Assembly (NCBI GenBank): GCA_937942115.1
Contig: CALDFY010000286.1
Location: 1 to 14,991 of the forward strand
Source: an uncultured Anaerolineae bacterium
Lineage (GTDB): Bacteria; Chloroflexota; Anaerolineae; B4-G1; DUEL01
Direction of reading: 5' to 3'
Length of the DNA: 14,991 nt
The position numbers and the translations under genes are program-made. The notes below the pieces were generated by a model. That model was not told the origin of the DNA. It ran no database searches and saw only the letters and a list, made by a program, of their open reading frames with translations. This document shows positions 1 to 6,504 of this stretch, in pieces (within the stretch, counting starts at the first letter, position 1; each line of letters begins with the position of its first letter).

Positions 1-6
1 TCCGCT

Positions 7-876
7 TCAAACGGTGAGCAAATAATACACCCGGGGAACGCCGTCCACCGTCCCTTTCACCACGTCGCAGGCGGTGTATCCGGCGGCGAAGGCCGCCTCG
101 CAGGCTTCCCGCACGTTCAGCCTCCATGCCAACGCCAGCCCGGGGTCGGCCCGTTTGACGGCCTGGATGCGGGCGGGAATCTCCACCAGGACGGCCTCCC
201 CCTCCGGCGGGCAGACCGGTCCGGGTTCGGGCCAACCGTCGGGGCGGAGGCGGGCAGGATTCACTACCCCGGCTCCAGATGCCAGCAAATCCTCCAGACA
301 GGGCGGATGCCAGCCCTCCTCCACCCGTCTCCGCACCCATTCGCTCCCGACCCACCAGGCCACCTCAAACCGGTCCGAGGGGAGACCCACATTCAGCCCG
401 TCGGTCATCGGGCCGTAGAAGTCCCGCAGGTAGCAGCGACAGACGGCCCCCAGTTTGCCCAGATTCAGGGTCCCGTTGGCGACCTCCAGCGGGTCATACG
501 TCCAGGTGACCAGTTCGTAGCCGTGGGCCAGGGCCCATTCCCGCTGGGCCAGTTTCAGGCGGTACCCCACACCCCGGCCCTGCCAGTCGGGATGGACTCC
601 CATAATACGGGAGCAGAGTTGCCAGCGGGGACCGGCAGCGGCCGGATTATCGGGCGGGACTGTTCCAGGCAGGGCGAAGAGGAAACCGATGAGCCGTCCC
701 TCCGGGTCAAACGCGCCCAGGACCATCCCCCCGTACCGCTGGCTGGCGATGAGCATGCTGGCCGTCGCTTTGGGCATCTGTTCGGCCTCCAAGTGCCAGA
801 CGGTCTGCTGGAGGCGCTCACAGGCCAGAAAGTCCTCTATCCGTTCCAGGGGAGCGATGGAGAACGGGGCTTCCAT
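7..876 (-). CDS. GNAT-superfamily acetyltransferase, COG3375-like
   Basis: This 289-residue protein is a predicted acyl-CoA-dependent N-acetyltransferase of the GNAT fold; its substrate is unknown. The acetyl-CoA-binding motif A is visible as MGVHPDWQGRGVGYRLK (residues 92-108, with QGRGVG at 99-104). It is followed by WTYDPLEVANGTLNLGKLGA near 125-144, a stretch I associate with the long COG3375 type of GNAT protein rather than with ribosomal or drug acetyltransferases. The open frame runs on upstream through moaA, but that part is the antisense shadow of moaA. The ATG at 876 lies 17 bases after the moaA stop and gives a sensible N-terminus (MEAPFSIAPLERIEDF). No strong Shine-Dalgarno sequence precedes it, so translation may depend on coupling to moaA. 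It is the third gene of the FAH-moaA-GNAT cluster. Family assignment is firm; the substrate is not known. Confidence 0.85.
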   Translation of the reverse strand: MEAPFSIAPLERIEDFLACERLQQTVWHLEAEQMPKATASMLIASQRYGGMVLGAFDPEGRLIGFLFALPGTVPPDNPAAAGPRWQLCSRIMGVHPDWQGRGVGYRLKLAQREWALAHGYELVTWTYDPLEVANGTLNLGKLGAVCRCYLRDFYGPMTDGLNVGLPSDRFEVAWWVGSEWVRRRVEEGWHPPCLEDLLASGAGVVNPARLRPDGWPEPGPVCPPEGEAVLVEIPARIQAVKRADPGLALAWRLNVREACEAAFAAGYTACDVVKGTVDGVPRVYYLLTV

Positions 877-893
877 ATTGGACGAAGGGCCGG

Positions 894-1877
894 CTACCCG
901 CCGATGTGGGACATAGGAAGCGTGGAGGGGAAAACCCCTTCCGTCAGCGTGTGGCCGCGCGGTTTGGCGACGACGGCCTGCAGGAAGAGCGCGCGCAGTT
1001 CCTCGTCGGTGGCGCCGCTGCGGAGCGGCGTGCGCAGGTCTATACTGGCGCCGGAGAGGAGACAGGGGAGCAGACGGCCGTCGGAGGTCAGCCGCAGGCG
1101 GTTGCAGAAATGGCAAAAGTGCTCGGTGACCGCGCTGATAAAGCCCAGCGTCCCGGCGGCATCGGGGAGCCGGTAGTAGCGGGCGGGGCCGATGCCCACC
1201 TCGCTGTGGACGGGCGTCAGCGGCCCCAGCGCCTCCTCTATCCGGGCGCGGATTTCCGCCGCCGAGACCACGCCGTCCCCGGACCAGTGGACGCCGGCTC
1301 CCAGCGGCATGACCTCAATGAACCGGACATGCCAGTCCGGCTCCAGCGTCTTCCGGGCCATGTCCACCACTTCGTCGTCGTTCATCCCCCGGACGACGAC
1401 CATGTTGATTTTGACGGGGCGGAGGCCCGCTGCCAGCGCGGCCTCCCGTCCGGCCAGCACGTCCTCCAGACGGCCCCAGCGGGTGATCTGCCGGAACCGC
1501 TCCGGGCGGAGGGTATCCAGACTGAGGTTAATCCGCCGCAGGCCGGCGCGGGCCAGTGGCTCCGCGTACCGGCGCAGCAGGATGCCGTTGGTCGTCATAG
1601 AGAGGTCGTCCAGGCCGGGGATACGGGCCAGTTCCGCCACCAGGTCCACAATGCCCTTCCGGACCAGCGGCTCGCCACCGGTCAGGCGGATGTGGACGAA
1701 GCCCGTCTCCACGGCGATGCGCACGATGCGGACGATTTCCTCGTTGCGCAGGATGTCCTGGTGCGAGAACTTGGCGACCCCTTCCTCCGGCATACAGTAG
1801 ACGCAGCGGAGGTTACAGCGGTCGGTCACCGAGACCCGCAGGTACTGGATAGGGCGCTCGTAGGCATCAAAAGGCAT
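894..1877 (-). CDS. moaA: GTP 3',8-cyclase MoaA (radical SAM, molybdenum cofactor synthesis)
   Basis: MoaA carries out the first step of molybdopterin synthesis in the cytoplasm, rearranging GTP to 3',8-cyclo-7,8-dihydro-GTP with S-adenosylmethionine. All diagnostic features are visible in the 327 residues. The N-terminal radical-SAM cluster motif is CNLRCVYC (C21, C25, C28). The SAM-binding LTGGEPL lies near 65-71. The second iron-sulfur cluster motif near the C-terminus uses C255, C258 and C272 around NRLRLTSDGRLLPC. The protein ends in the Gly-Gly dipeptide (MSHIGG) needed for catalysis in the family. Length is normal. The start ATG at 1877 is preceded by GAAAGG, which overlaps the stop of the upstream FAH-family gene 12 bases away, indicating one transcript. 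No other moa, moe or mog gene is present in the window. Confidence 0.97.
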   Translation of the reverse strand: MPFDAYERPIQYLRVSVTDRCNLRCVYCMPEEGVAKFSHQDILRNEEIVRIVRIAVETGFVHIRLTGGEPLVRKGIVDLVAELARIPGLDDLSMTTNGILLRRYAEPLARAGLRRINLSLDTLRPERFRQITRWGRLEDVLAGREAALAAGLRPVKINMVVVRGMNDDEVVDMARKTLEPDWHVRFIEVMPLGAGVHWSGDGVVSAAEIRARIEEALGPLTPVHSEVGIGPARYYRLPDAAGTLGFISAVTEHFCHFCNRLRLTSDGRLLPCLLSGASIDLRTPLRSGATDEELRALFLQAVVAKPRGHTLTEGVFPSTLPMSHIGG

Positions 1878-1889
1878 AGGGGAGGCCTT

Positions 1890-2657
1890 TCAGGGAAGAA
1901 TCACGGGATTGCGCAGCACACCGACCCCTTCCACCTCTACCTCCACCACGTCCCCCGGACGGAGGGGGCCAACGCCGGCGGGGGTGCCCGTGAGGATGAG
2001 GTCGCCCGGCTCCAGGGTCATCACCGACGCGGCGTAGGCGATGAGGTCGGCGGGGGAGAAGACCATCTCGGAGGTGCGCCCGTGCTGGCGGATCTGGCCG
2101 TTCACCCGACAGATGACGGCGCGGTCGGCCATTTCCTCCTCGGCGACGCCGACGACCAGCCAGGGGCCCACCGGGCAGAAGGTGTCAAAACCTTTGGCGC
2201 GCGTCCACTGGCCGTCCCGCCGCTGCAGGTCCCGGGCGGTCACGTCGTTGGCGCAGGTGATGCCCAGGACGTAGGCCCACGCCTCCTCCGGGCGCACATT
2301 CCGGCAGCGGCGGCCGATGACCACCGCTATCTCTGCCTCATACTCCACCTGCTGGGACTGGGGCGGCAGGAGAATCGGGGCATCGGGGCCGATGACGGCG
2401 CTGGGCGGCTTGAAAAACAGGAGCGGCTCGGGGGGCACTTCCGCGCCGTGCTCGGCGGCGTGGGCGGGGTAGTTGCGTCCCACGCAGAGGATTTTGGTGG
2501 GGGTCACCGGAGCCAGAAGGGTTATCCCCTCCAGCGGGCCTACCGTCTCCCCGACCGTCCACTCTCCAAAGGGGTCGCCCCTCAGTTCACGGACGGTCTG
2601 ATTTTCCAGAATCCCCCAGCAAGGGCCATCGGGGGTCGCATAGCGAATCCAGCGCAT
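1890..2657 (-). CDS. Fumarylacetoacetate hydrolase (FAH) family protein
   Basis: This is a metal-dependent FAH-fold protein of about 255 residues. Relatives hydrolyse, decarboxylate or isomerise 2-oxo acids in aromatic or sugar-acid breakdown (5-oxopent-3-ene-1,2,5-tricarboxylate decarboxylase/HpcE, FAHD1-like acylpyruvase). Visible family marks are KILCVGRNYPAHAAEHG, the metal ligands in VEYEAEIAVVIG (two Glu two residues apart), the Asp of CANDVTARDLQRRDG, KGFDTFCPVGPW, and a C-terminal LTGTPAGVG followed by GDVVEVEVEGVG. Two in-frame ATGs are possible. AAGGAG directly abuts the first (2663) but is 6 bases from the second (2657), so I choose 2657, giving MRWIRYATPDG. It leads the FAH-moaA-GNAT cluster with a 12-base gap to moaA. 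There is no metabolic link to MoaA that I know of, and the precise substrate cannot be read from sequence. Confidence 0.9.
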   Translation of the reverse strand: MRWIRYATPDGPCWGILENQTVRELRGDPFGEWTVGETVGPLEGITLLAPVTPTKILCVGRNYPAHAAEHGAEVPPEPLLFFKPPSAVIGPDAPILLPPQSQQVEYEAEIAVVIGRRCRNVRPEEAWAYVLGITCANDVTARDLQRRDGQWTRAKGFDTFCPVGPWLVVGVAEEEMADRAVICRVNGQIRQHGRTSEMVFSPADLIAYAASVMTLEPGDLILTGTPAGVGPLRPGDVVEVEVEGVGVLRNPVILP

Positions 2658-2747
2658 GGGCATCTCCTTGTTGAGAGAGAGAAGCCGCTCCTCACCCCTC
2701 TCCTTGCTCCCTCCCTCCAGTTTGGCCTTTTCGCCAGCAGGTTGAAA

Positions 2748-2761
2748 GAAAATATATTTTC
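2748..2761. promoter_or_regulatory. AT-rich perfect palindrome upstream of the FAH-family gene
   Basis: GAAAATATATTTTC is a perfect 14-base palindrome, about 90 bases upstream of the FAH-family start, in a conspicuously AT-rich patch of otherwise GC-rich DNA. On the minus strand it contains TATATT, which could serve as a -10 element. It is also one arm of a larger imperfect inverted repeat (GAAAG near 2744 paired with CTTTC near 2799). An operator or promoter function is plausible but is inferred only from position and symmetry. The rest of 2664-2920 shows no convincing coding potential. Confidence 0.35.
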
Positions 2762-2887
2762 CACTGCGGCGGCGAAACTGCCCCAGTGAAAAATACTTTC
2801 TTTTTATCCCCTCTCGCTGGTTCGGGGTGGCTTCTAAATTTTCTTTTCTACCCCTTTACCTGAAAAGCCAAAGTTCAGGGAGGGGGT

Positions 2888-2902
2888 GGCGGCGCAGCCG
2901 CC
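2888..2902. repeat. GC hairpin downstream of the permease operon
   Basis: GGCGGC-GCA-GCCGCC is a 6-base-pair stem with a 3-base loop, located after the fossil permease tail. No U-rich run follows on either strand, so it is not a classic intrinsic terminator. A related GC hairpin, GGCGGC-TTC-GCCGCC, occurs at the far right end of the window (near 14975-14990), which suggests a dispersed extragenic palindrome. Confidence 0.4.
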
Positions 2903-2920
2903 GGAGTGTGAGGAATACCG

Positions 2921-2979
2921 CTACCGGGTCAGGCGGGGGTCCAGGGCGTCCCGCAGGCCGTCCCCCAGCAGGTTGAAGC
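2921..2979 (-). pseudogene. Duplicated 3'-end fragment of a DppC-like permease gene
   Basis: Bases 2925-2979 are identical over 55 bases to 3012-3066, the 3' end of the intact permease gene immediately to the right; the offset is 87 bases. Read on the minus strand the fragment encodes the same C-terminal residues (FNLLGDGLRDALDPRLTR) followed by a stop, here TAG (2923-2921) instead of the TAA of the intact gene. No promoter, start or upstream coding part remains. Perfect identity points to a recent duplication or gene conversion. A 28-base hairpin repeat fills the space between the copies. Confidence 0.8.
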
Positions 2980-3007
2980 GTAAGACGCAAGATGAATCTT
3001 GCGCTAC
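2980..3007. repeat. Small palindromic repeat (CGCAAGAT/ATCTTGCG hairpin)
   Basis: The 28 bases between the two copies of the permease tail contain CGCAAGAT-GA-ATCTTGCG, a perfect 8-base inverted repeat. On the minus strand the element begins GTAGCGCAAGATTCA one base after the permease stop codon. The same 15 bases recur at 14833-14847, overlapping the stop codon of the glycosyltransferase gene. It could fold at the end of the permease mRNA, but no U-run follows, so I call it a dispersed extragenic palindrome rather than a terminator. Confidence 0.6.
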
Positions 3008-4219
3008 TTATCGGGTCAGGCGGGGGTCCAGGGCGTCCCGCAGGCCGTCCCCCAGCAGGTTGAAGCCCAGGACGCTCAGCATAATCGCGACCCCAGGGAA
3101 AGTGACGGCCCACCAGGCCCCGCTGGTCAGGAAGCGGTAACTATCCCCCAGCATCGCGCCCCATTCCGGCTCCGGGGGGATGGCCCCCAGCCCCAGGAAG
3201 CCCAGCGCGCCGGCCCAGATGATGGCGCTCCCCAGCCCCAGGGTGGACTGGACGATGATGGGGGAGAGGGTGTTGGGCAGGATGTGCCGGAAGAGGATGC
3301 GGGGGTGGCCCGAACCGACCGCCTGGGCGGCCAGAACGTAATCCCGCTGGACCAGGGAGAGGACCGTCGCCCGCATCAGCCGGGCGTAGGTGGGAATGCC
3401 CACGAAGCCGATGGCAATCATCGCCCGGTCCAGCCCCGGTCCCAGGAATGCGATGATAGCAATCGCCAGCAGAATGCTGGGGAAGGCCAGGATGACGTCC
3501 ATCAGCCGCATCACGATGTTGGAGAAGAGCGAGCCGCCCAGCGGGAAGGTGAGGATGCCGCCGATGATCAAGCCCAGCACCCCGCAGACAAGGGCCACAT
3601 AGGGACTGACGAAGAGAGAAGGGAGGGCACCGATGAACAATCCGGCTGCCGGCAGAATGAGCCATCGCCGACCGTTGGGCCAGGAGGCCGCAATAGTGGC
3701 GGACATCGCGCCCAGCGCGGCGAACAGTACCGCCTGGACCGGTTGTCCGGCAATCCAGGCGGGGACGCTCCCCAGGGCCAGGCCGATGCCGGCCATCAAC
3801 CCCATCCGTTCTCCCGCAGTGAGAGGGACGCTTTCGTAGAAGCCCGCCAGTAACCCCAGAAGCCCGCCCACCGTCAGGGAGATACCGACGGAGATCACTC
3901 CCACCCGCAGCGAGTTCCAGCCGCCGTGGACGACCCGCCGGAAGACGTCTCGTCCCAGTTTGTCCGTACCGAAGGGATGGATGGACGGGATTTCCGGAGT
4001 GGGCCGCAGGTTGGGGGGCTTCAGTTTCAGGGAGTAATCCAGGTCGGTCCTGGGGTCGTAGGGCCAGAAGAAGTGGGCCAGGACGGTGCCCAGAATGAAT
4101 ATGACGACGATAGCCATTCCCAGCCGCGCAGTAGGACTGGCGATGAGGCGCCGCCAGGCATCCCCCCAGAGGGTCCGACGTCGGCGCGGAAGTTCAGGGA
4201 TAACGAGTCGCTCACTCAT
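3008..4219 (-). CDS. DppC/OppC-like ABC transporter permease with an extra membrane insert
   Basis: This is an inner-membrane permease subunit of a peptide/nickel-type ABC importer (403 residues). Family marks are the N-terminal helix near 33-52, HPFGTDKLGRDVFRRVVHGG (81-100), and the ATPase-coupling EAA loop AAQAVGSGHPRILFRHILPN (297-316). The end is FNLLGDGLRDALDPRLTR. Relatives are normally about 280-310 residues. Here about 100 residues (roughly 130-232) are inserted between LGLLAGFYE and the usual RLMDVILAFPSILLA, and contain about four hydrophobic helices. The start is ATG 4219: AGGGG lies 5 bases upstream, and the upstream permease gene ends 8 bases away. The longer open frame beginning at 4369 overlaps that gene and is rejected. 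The last 55 coding bases are duplicated just downstream. No ATPase gene follows. Confidence 0.93.
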   Translation of the reverse strand: MSERLVIPELPRRRRTLWGDAWRRLIASPTARLGMAIVVIFILGTVLAHFFWPYDPRTDLDYSLKLKPPNLRPTPEIPSIHPFGTDKLGRDVFRRVVHGGWNSLRVGVISVGISLTVGGLLGLLAGFYESVPLTAGERMGLMAGIGLALGSVPAWIAGQPVQAVLFAALGAMSATIAASWPNGRRWLILPAAGLFIGALPSLFVSPYVALVCGVLGLIIGGILTFPLGGSLFSNIVMRLMDVILAFPSILLAIAIIAFLGPGLDRAMIAIGFVGIPTYARLMRATVLSLVQRDYVLAAQAVGSGHPRILFRHILPNTLSPIIVQSTLGLGSAIIWAGALGFLGLGAIPPEPEWGAMLGDSYRFLTSGAWWAVTFPGVAIMLSVLGFNLLGDGLRDALDPRLTR

Positions 4220-4227
4220 CGGGCCCC

Positions 4228-5277
4228 TCACTCGTAGCGGATGCGCGGGTCCAGCGCGGCGTAGGAGAGGTCCACCAGCAGATTCACCAGGACGAAGACC
4301 AGGGCGATGAGCAGGGTGCCGCCCTGGACGACCGGGTAGTCCCTCCCCACGATGGCGTCGTAAACCCACTTGCCGATGCCCGGCCAGGCGAAGATGGTCT
4401 CAGTGAGGATGGCCCCGGCCAGGAGGTTCCCCGTCTGCAGGCCGATGACGGTGACCACCGGCAGCAGGGCATTCTTCAGCGCGTGGCGGAAAAGGACCAG
4501 CCGCTGGTGCAGCCCCTTGGCCCGGGCGGTGCGGATGTAGTCCTCCTGCAGGACCTCCAGCATGCTGGCGCGGGTCATCCGGGCGATGATGGCGAGAGGA
4601 ATCGTCGCCAGCGCCAGGACCGGCATGACCAGGTGCTTGACCGCGTCCCAGAAGGCGGCCCAATGGCCGGTGACCAGGGAGTCTATCAGCAGGAGGCCCG
4701 TGATGCGCCGGACCTCTATGGCGTGGTCCAGCCGCCCGCCGATGGGGAACCAGCGGAGGATGACCGCGAAGAGCATGATTTCCATCAGGCCCAGCCAGAA
4801 AATGGGCATGGAGACGCCGACCAGGGCGCCGACCATGCTGAGGCTATCTATCCAGGTGTTGCGGCGGGCGGCGGAGATGATGCCGATGGGAATGCCGACC
4901 ACGACGGCCACGGCCATCGCGGCCAGGGCCAGTTCCACCGTCGCCGGGAAGCGCTGGGCCAGTTCGGTGGCGATGGGGATGCGCCGGTGGATGGAAGCCC
5001 CCAGGTCTCCCCGCACCAGCCGCCCCAGGAAGCGGAGGTACTGGCTATCCAGGAAGCCCTTGAAATCCCCTCGCTTCAACGCCTCCCGGTCCAGAAACAT
5101 CGGACGGTTGAGGCCCAGTTGCTCCCGGATGCGCTGGACGCTCTCCTGGGAGGCATGCTCCCCCAGCATGGCGACGGCGGGGTCGCCGGGGATCAGGCGC
5201 AGGAGCAGGAAGACAATGATGGTTACCCCCAGAAGGGTGGGGATCAACGAGAGCAGACGGCGGATGAGGTAGCGCAT
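4228..5277 (-). CDS. DppB/OppB-like ABC transporter permease
   Basis: This 349-residue inner-membrane permease is the partner of the DppC-like subunit in a peptide-type ABC importer. The N-terminus MRYLIRRLLSLIPTLLGVTI, then FLLLRLIPGDPA (23-34), is a hallmark of the family. YLRFLGRLVRGDLGASIHRR (80-99) and the EAA coupling loop EDYIRTARAKGLHQ...FRHALKN (245-269) follow, and the protein ends ALDPRIRYE. About six helices are expected, and length is within the family range. The start ATG (5275-5277) overlaps the TGA stop of the upstream HEPN gene by one base (TGATG). GAAGAG lies 5 bases before it, inside the HEPN coding region, so translation is probably coupled. The DppC-like gene follows after 8 bases. 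Substrate specificity cannot be taken from permeases; the binding protein suggests dipeptides. Confidence 0.95.
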   Translation of the reverse strand: MRYLIRRLLSLIPTLLGVTIIVFLLLRLIPGDPAVAMLGEHASQESVQRIREQLGLNRPMFLDREALKRGDFKGFLDSQYLRFLGRLVRGDLGASIHRRIPIATELAQRFPATVELALAAMAVAVVVGIPIGIISAARRNTWIDSLSMVGALVGVSMPIFWLGLMEIMLFAVILRWFPIGGRLDHAIEVRRITGLLLIDSLVTGHWAAFWDAVKHLVMPVLALATIPLAIIARMTRASMLEVLQEDYIRTARAKGLHQRLVLFRHALKNALLPVVTVIGLQTGNLLAGAILTETIFAWPGIGKWVYDAIVGRDYPVVQGGTLLIALVFVLVNLLVDLSYAALDPRIRYE

Positions 5278-5699
5278 CAGTGCTCTTCGGTCAGTGGGAT
5301 GAGTTGCGAAGCCACGTCCACGACCCGACGGGCATCGGCAATGGCTCGCTGAGCGTCGTGAATCGTGTACTCCTCAGTTGGGATGAAGTCTACATCGCCG
5401 TAAAAGGCGAATTCCCTCTCCCGGCGCAGCCACTTGGAGATGGCGGCCAGGGAAGGCACCTCTCTGGCGACCTCCGGCGGGAAACGGTCCAGGTGTTCCA
5501 GCAAGAACGGCCCGACATCGTGCCATTTGGGAGGCTCAATGCCGACCTGGCGCAACATCCCCTTCAGTGCCAGTTCCACAATCTCTTGGGCCTCCCGGAC
5601 GACATCAGAGTATCCCCCTGCCTCCAGCAGGACGGGGAGGATGGCCAGGCGAAGGCGGGCCTTCTTTAGATAACTCTGGGCCAGCGTGACATTTTTCAA
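5277..5699 (-). CDS. HEPN-domain protein (partner of MNT nucleotidyltransferase)
   Basis: This is a 140-residue, mostly helical HEPN-family protein (PF05168-like). The N-terminal helix pair AQSYLKKARLRLAILPVLLEAGGYSDVVREAQEIVELALKGML, then GIEPPKWHDVGPFL, and a C-terminal EYTIHDAQRAIADARRVVDVA helix are typical. HEPN proteins paired with MNT enzymes are often RNase toxins with an R-x4-6-H motif. I do not see that motif here: the region reads RREREFAFYGDVDF, without the histidine, so toxin activity is doubtful. The start is TTG (5697-5699) within TTGA, overlapping the MNT stop by four bases. An ATG four bases downstream is out of frame. Its own stop overlaps the DppB-like permease start, which places it in the transporter operon. 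Confidence 0.85.
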   Translation of the reverse strand: MKNVTLAQSYLKKARLRLAILPVLLEAGGYSDVVREAQEIVELALKGMLRQVGIEPPKWHDVGPFLLEHLDRFPPEVAREVPSLAAISKWLRREREFAFYGDVDFIPTEEYTIHDAQRAIADARRVVDVASQLIPLTEEH

Positions 5700-6232
5700 A
5701 TCTCAAACACTTCTCCCGGCCGGTATCCCGGTTTCAGGTCCCAGTACCACCGGTCTCCCCGCCAGATCCGCCGGGCCCCCTGCCGGGCCAGCCGGACCCG
5801 AAATTCGGAGAGCCAGGTCGCGAAAAACTCCTCCCGGTCGTAGAGGATCAGCGCGTCCTCGGTCATATCCAGGAAAAGAGGGCTTCCCCGCTCCACTTCG
5901 TCCGTTGTCTTCAAAATCGGGGAAATGGCGGTGAAGACCCCTTGAGCGGCCAGGTCGCGCAGATACGGTTCTACCTGAGGCTCCACATGGGCGGCGAAAT
6001 CATCGGCCCGGGAGAGGCGTCCCGCAGGAAGGGTCCGACAAATCACCAGCAGGTCCACGTCCGAAGTGGGGCCGGGAAGGCCTCGCCCCAGAGAACCGAA
6101 AACGACCAGGGAGACCAGGTTCTCCCCGTAATGGCGGCGGCAGGCTTCCAGAAGGGCCTCCAGAAGGGGGACGAAGCGCGCAGCGTAGCCGCCGGATAAC
6201 TTCTCCCGGAGCGAAGGATTGTAGCCGGACAT
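5696..6232 (-). CDS. MNT-type minimal nucleotidyltransferase
   Basis: This 178-residue protein of the DNA polymerase beta superfamily carries the nucleotidyltransferase signature VVFGSLGRGLPGPTSDVDLLVI (split motif GSLGRG at 46-51; D58 and D60 as metal ligands). Known MNT antitoxins neutralise the paired HEPN toxin by AMPylation; other members modify unknown targets. A PILKTTDEVERGSPLFLDM segment follows, in the region of the third acidic position. At 178 residues it is longer than the smallest MNTs (about 100-130) and closer to nucleotidyltransferases with a C-terminal extension. The start ATG 6232 has a GAGAG-type ribosome binding site that lies within the 9-base target duplication of the adjacent MITE. 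The 3' end overlaps the HEPN start by four bases. Pairing with HEPN is clear; what it modifies is not. Confidence 0.87.
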   Translation of the reverse strand: MSGYNPSLREKLSGGYAARFVPLLEALLEACRRHYGENLVSLVVFGSLGRGLPGPTSDVDLLVICRTLPAGRLSRADDFAAHVEPQVEPYLRDLAAQGVFTAISPILKTTDEVERGSPLFLDMTEDALILYDREEFFATWLSEFRVRLARQGARRIWRGDRWYWDLKPGYRPGEVFEI

Positions 6233-6250
6233 TACTGCAATCTCTCAGGG

Positions 6251-6459
6251 CTGGTCTGAAAAGTCGCTCGTAGTGAGGCACGGAACGCAGTGGAGTGCCA
6301 TCGCTCGTAGTGAGGCACGAAACGCAGTGGAGTGCCGTCGCTCGTAGTGAGGCACGGAACGCAGTGGAGTGCCGTTTTGGCCCACTGGAACGCCACTCCG
6401 CTTTGCTTCGTGGCTGACTACGAACATCTTTACTCCTTCTTCCGGGCTTTTCAGACTAG
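6251..6459. mobile_element. 209-bp MITE with 13-bp inverted ends and 9-bp target duplication
   Basis: The element begins CTGGTCTGAAAAG (6251-6263) and ends CTTTTCAGACTAG (6447-6459); these are inverted repeats matching at 12 of 13 positions. It is flanked on both sides by the same nine bases, CTCTCAGGG (6242-6250 and 6460-6468), as expected for a target-site duplication. Inside are three tandem 37-base repeats and one diverged inverted copy, but no transposase. These are the properties of a miniature inverted-repeat transposable element moved by a transposase elsewhere. It lies between the binding-protein gene and the MNT gene, 18 bases upstream of the MNT start. Confidence 0.8.
6264..6374. 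repeat. Three tandem 37-bp repeats inside the MITE
   Basis: Units 6264-6300, 6301-6337 and 6338-6374 each begin TCGCTCGTAGTGAGGCAC and differ at only one or two positions. There are no spacers, so this is not a CRISPR array. A fourth, diverged copy in the opposite orientation lies at 6389-6425 (about three quarters identical), so the last direct unit and the inverted copy can form a long hairpin. Confidence 0.9.
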
Positions 6460-6504
6460 CTCTCAGGGAATCGTGGCGGCGCTCCAACAAATGCAAGAAC
6501 CCCC

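Noticed and set aside
877..1116. Eighty-residue N-terminal extension of the GNAT protein
   Set aside because: It overlaps the conserved C-terminus of MoaA in another frame and has shadow-like composition.
2734..2746. CCAGCAGGTTGAA as a third copy of the permease tail
   Set aside because: Only 13 bases match and the flanks do not; this is too short to separate from chance in such composition.
906..2789. Long plus-strand open frame of about 627 codons
   Set aside because: It is antisense to moaA and the FAH-family gene, whose motifs are complete; its translation is low-complexity and shows no domain. High GC content leaves such frames open by chance.
4220..4369. Fifty-residue N-terminal extension of the DppC-like permease
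   Set aside because: It overlaps the end of the DppB-like gene, is Arg/Pro/Gly-rich shadow sequence, and ATG 4219 has its own ribosome binding site.
6264..6374. Three regularly spaced repeats considered as a CRISPR array
   Set aside because: The 37-base units are directly adjacent with no spacers and lie inside an element with inverted ends and a target duplication.
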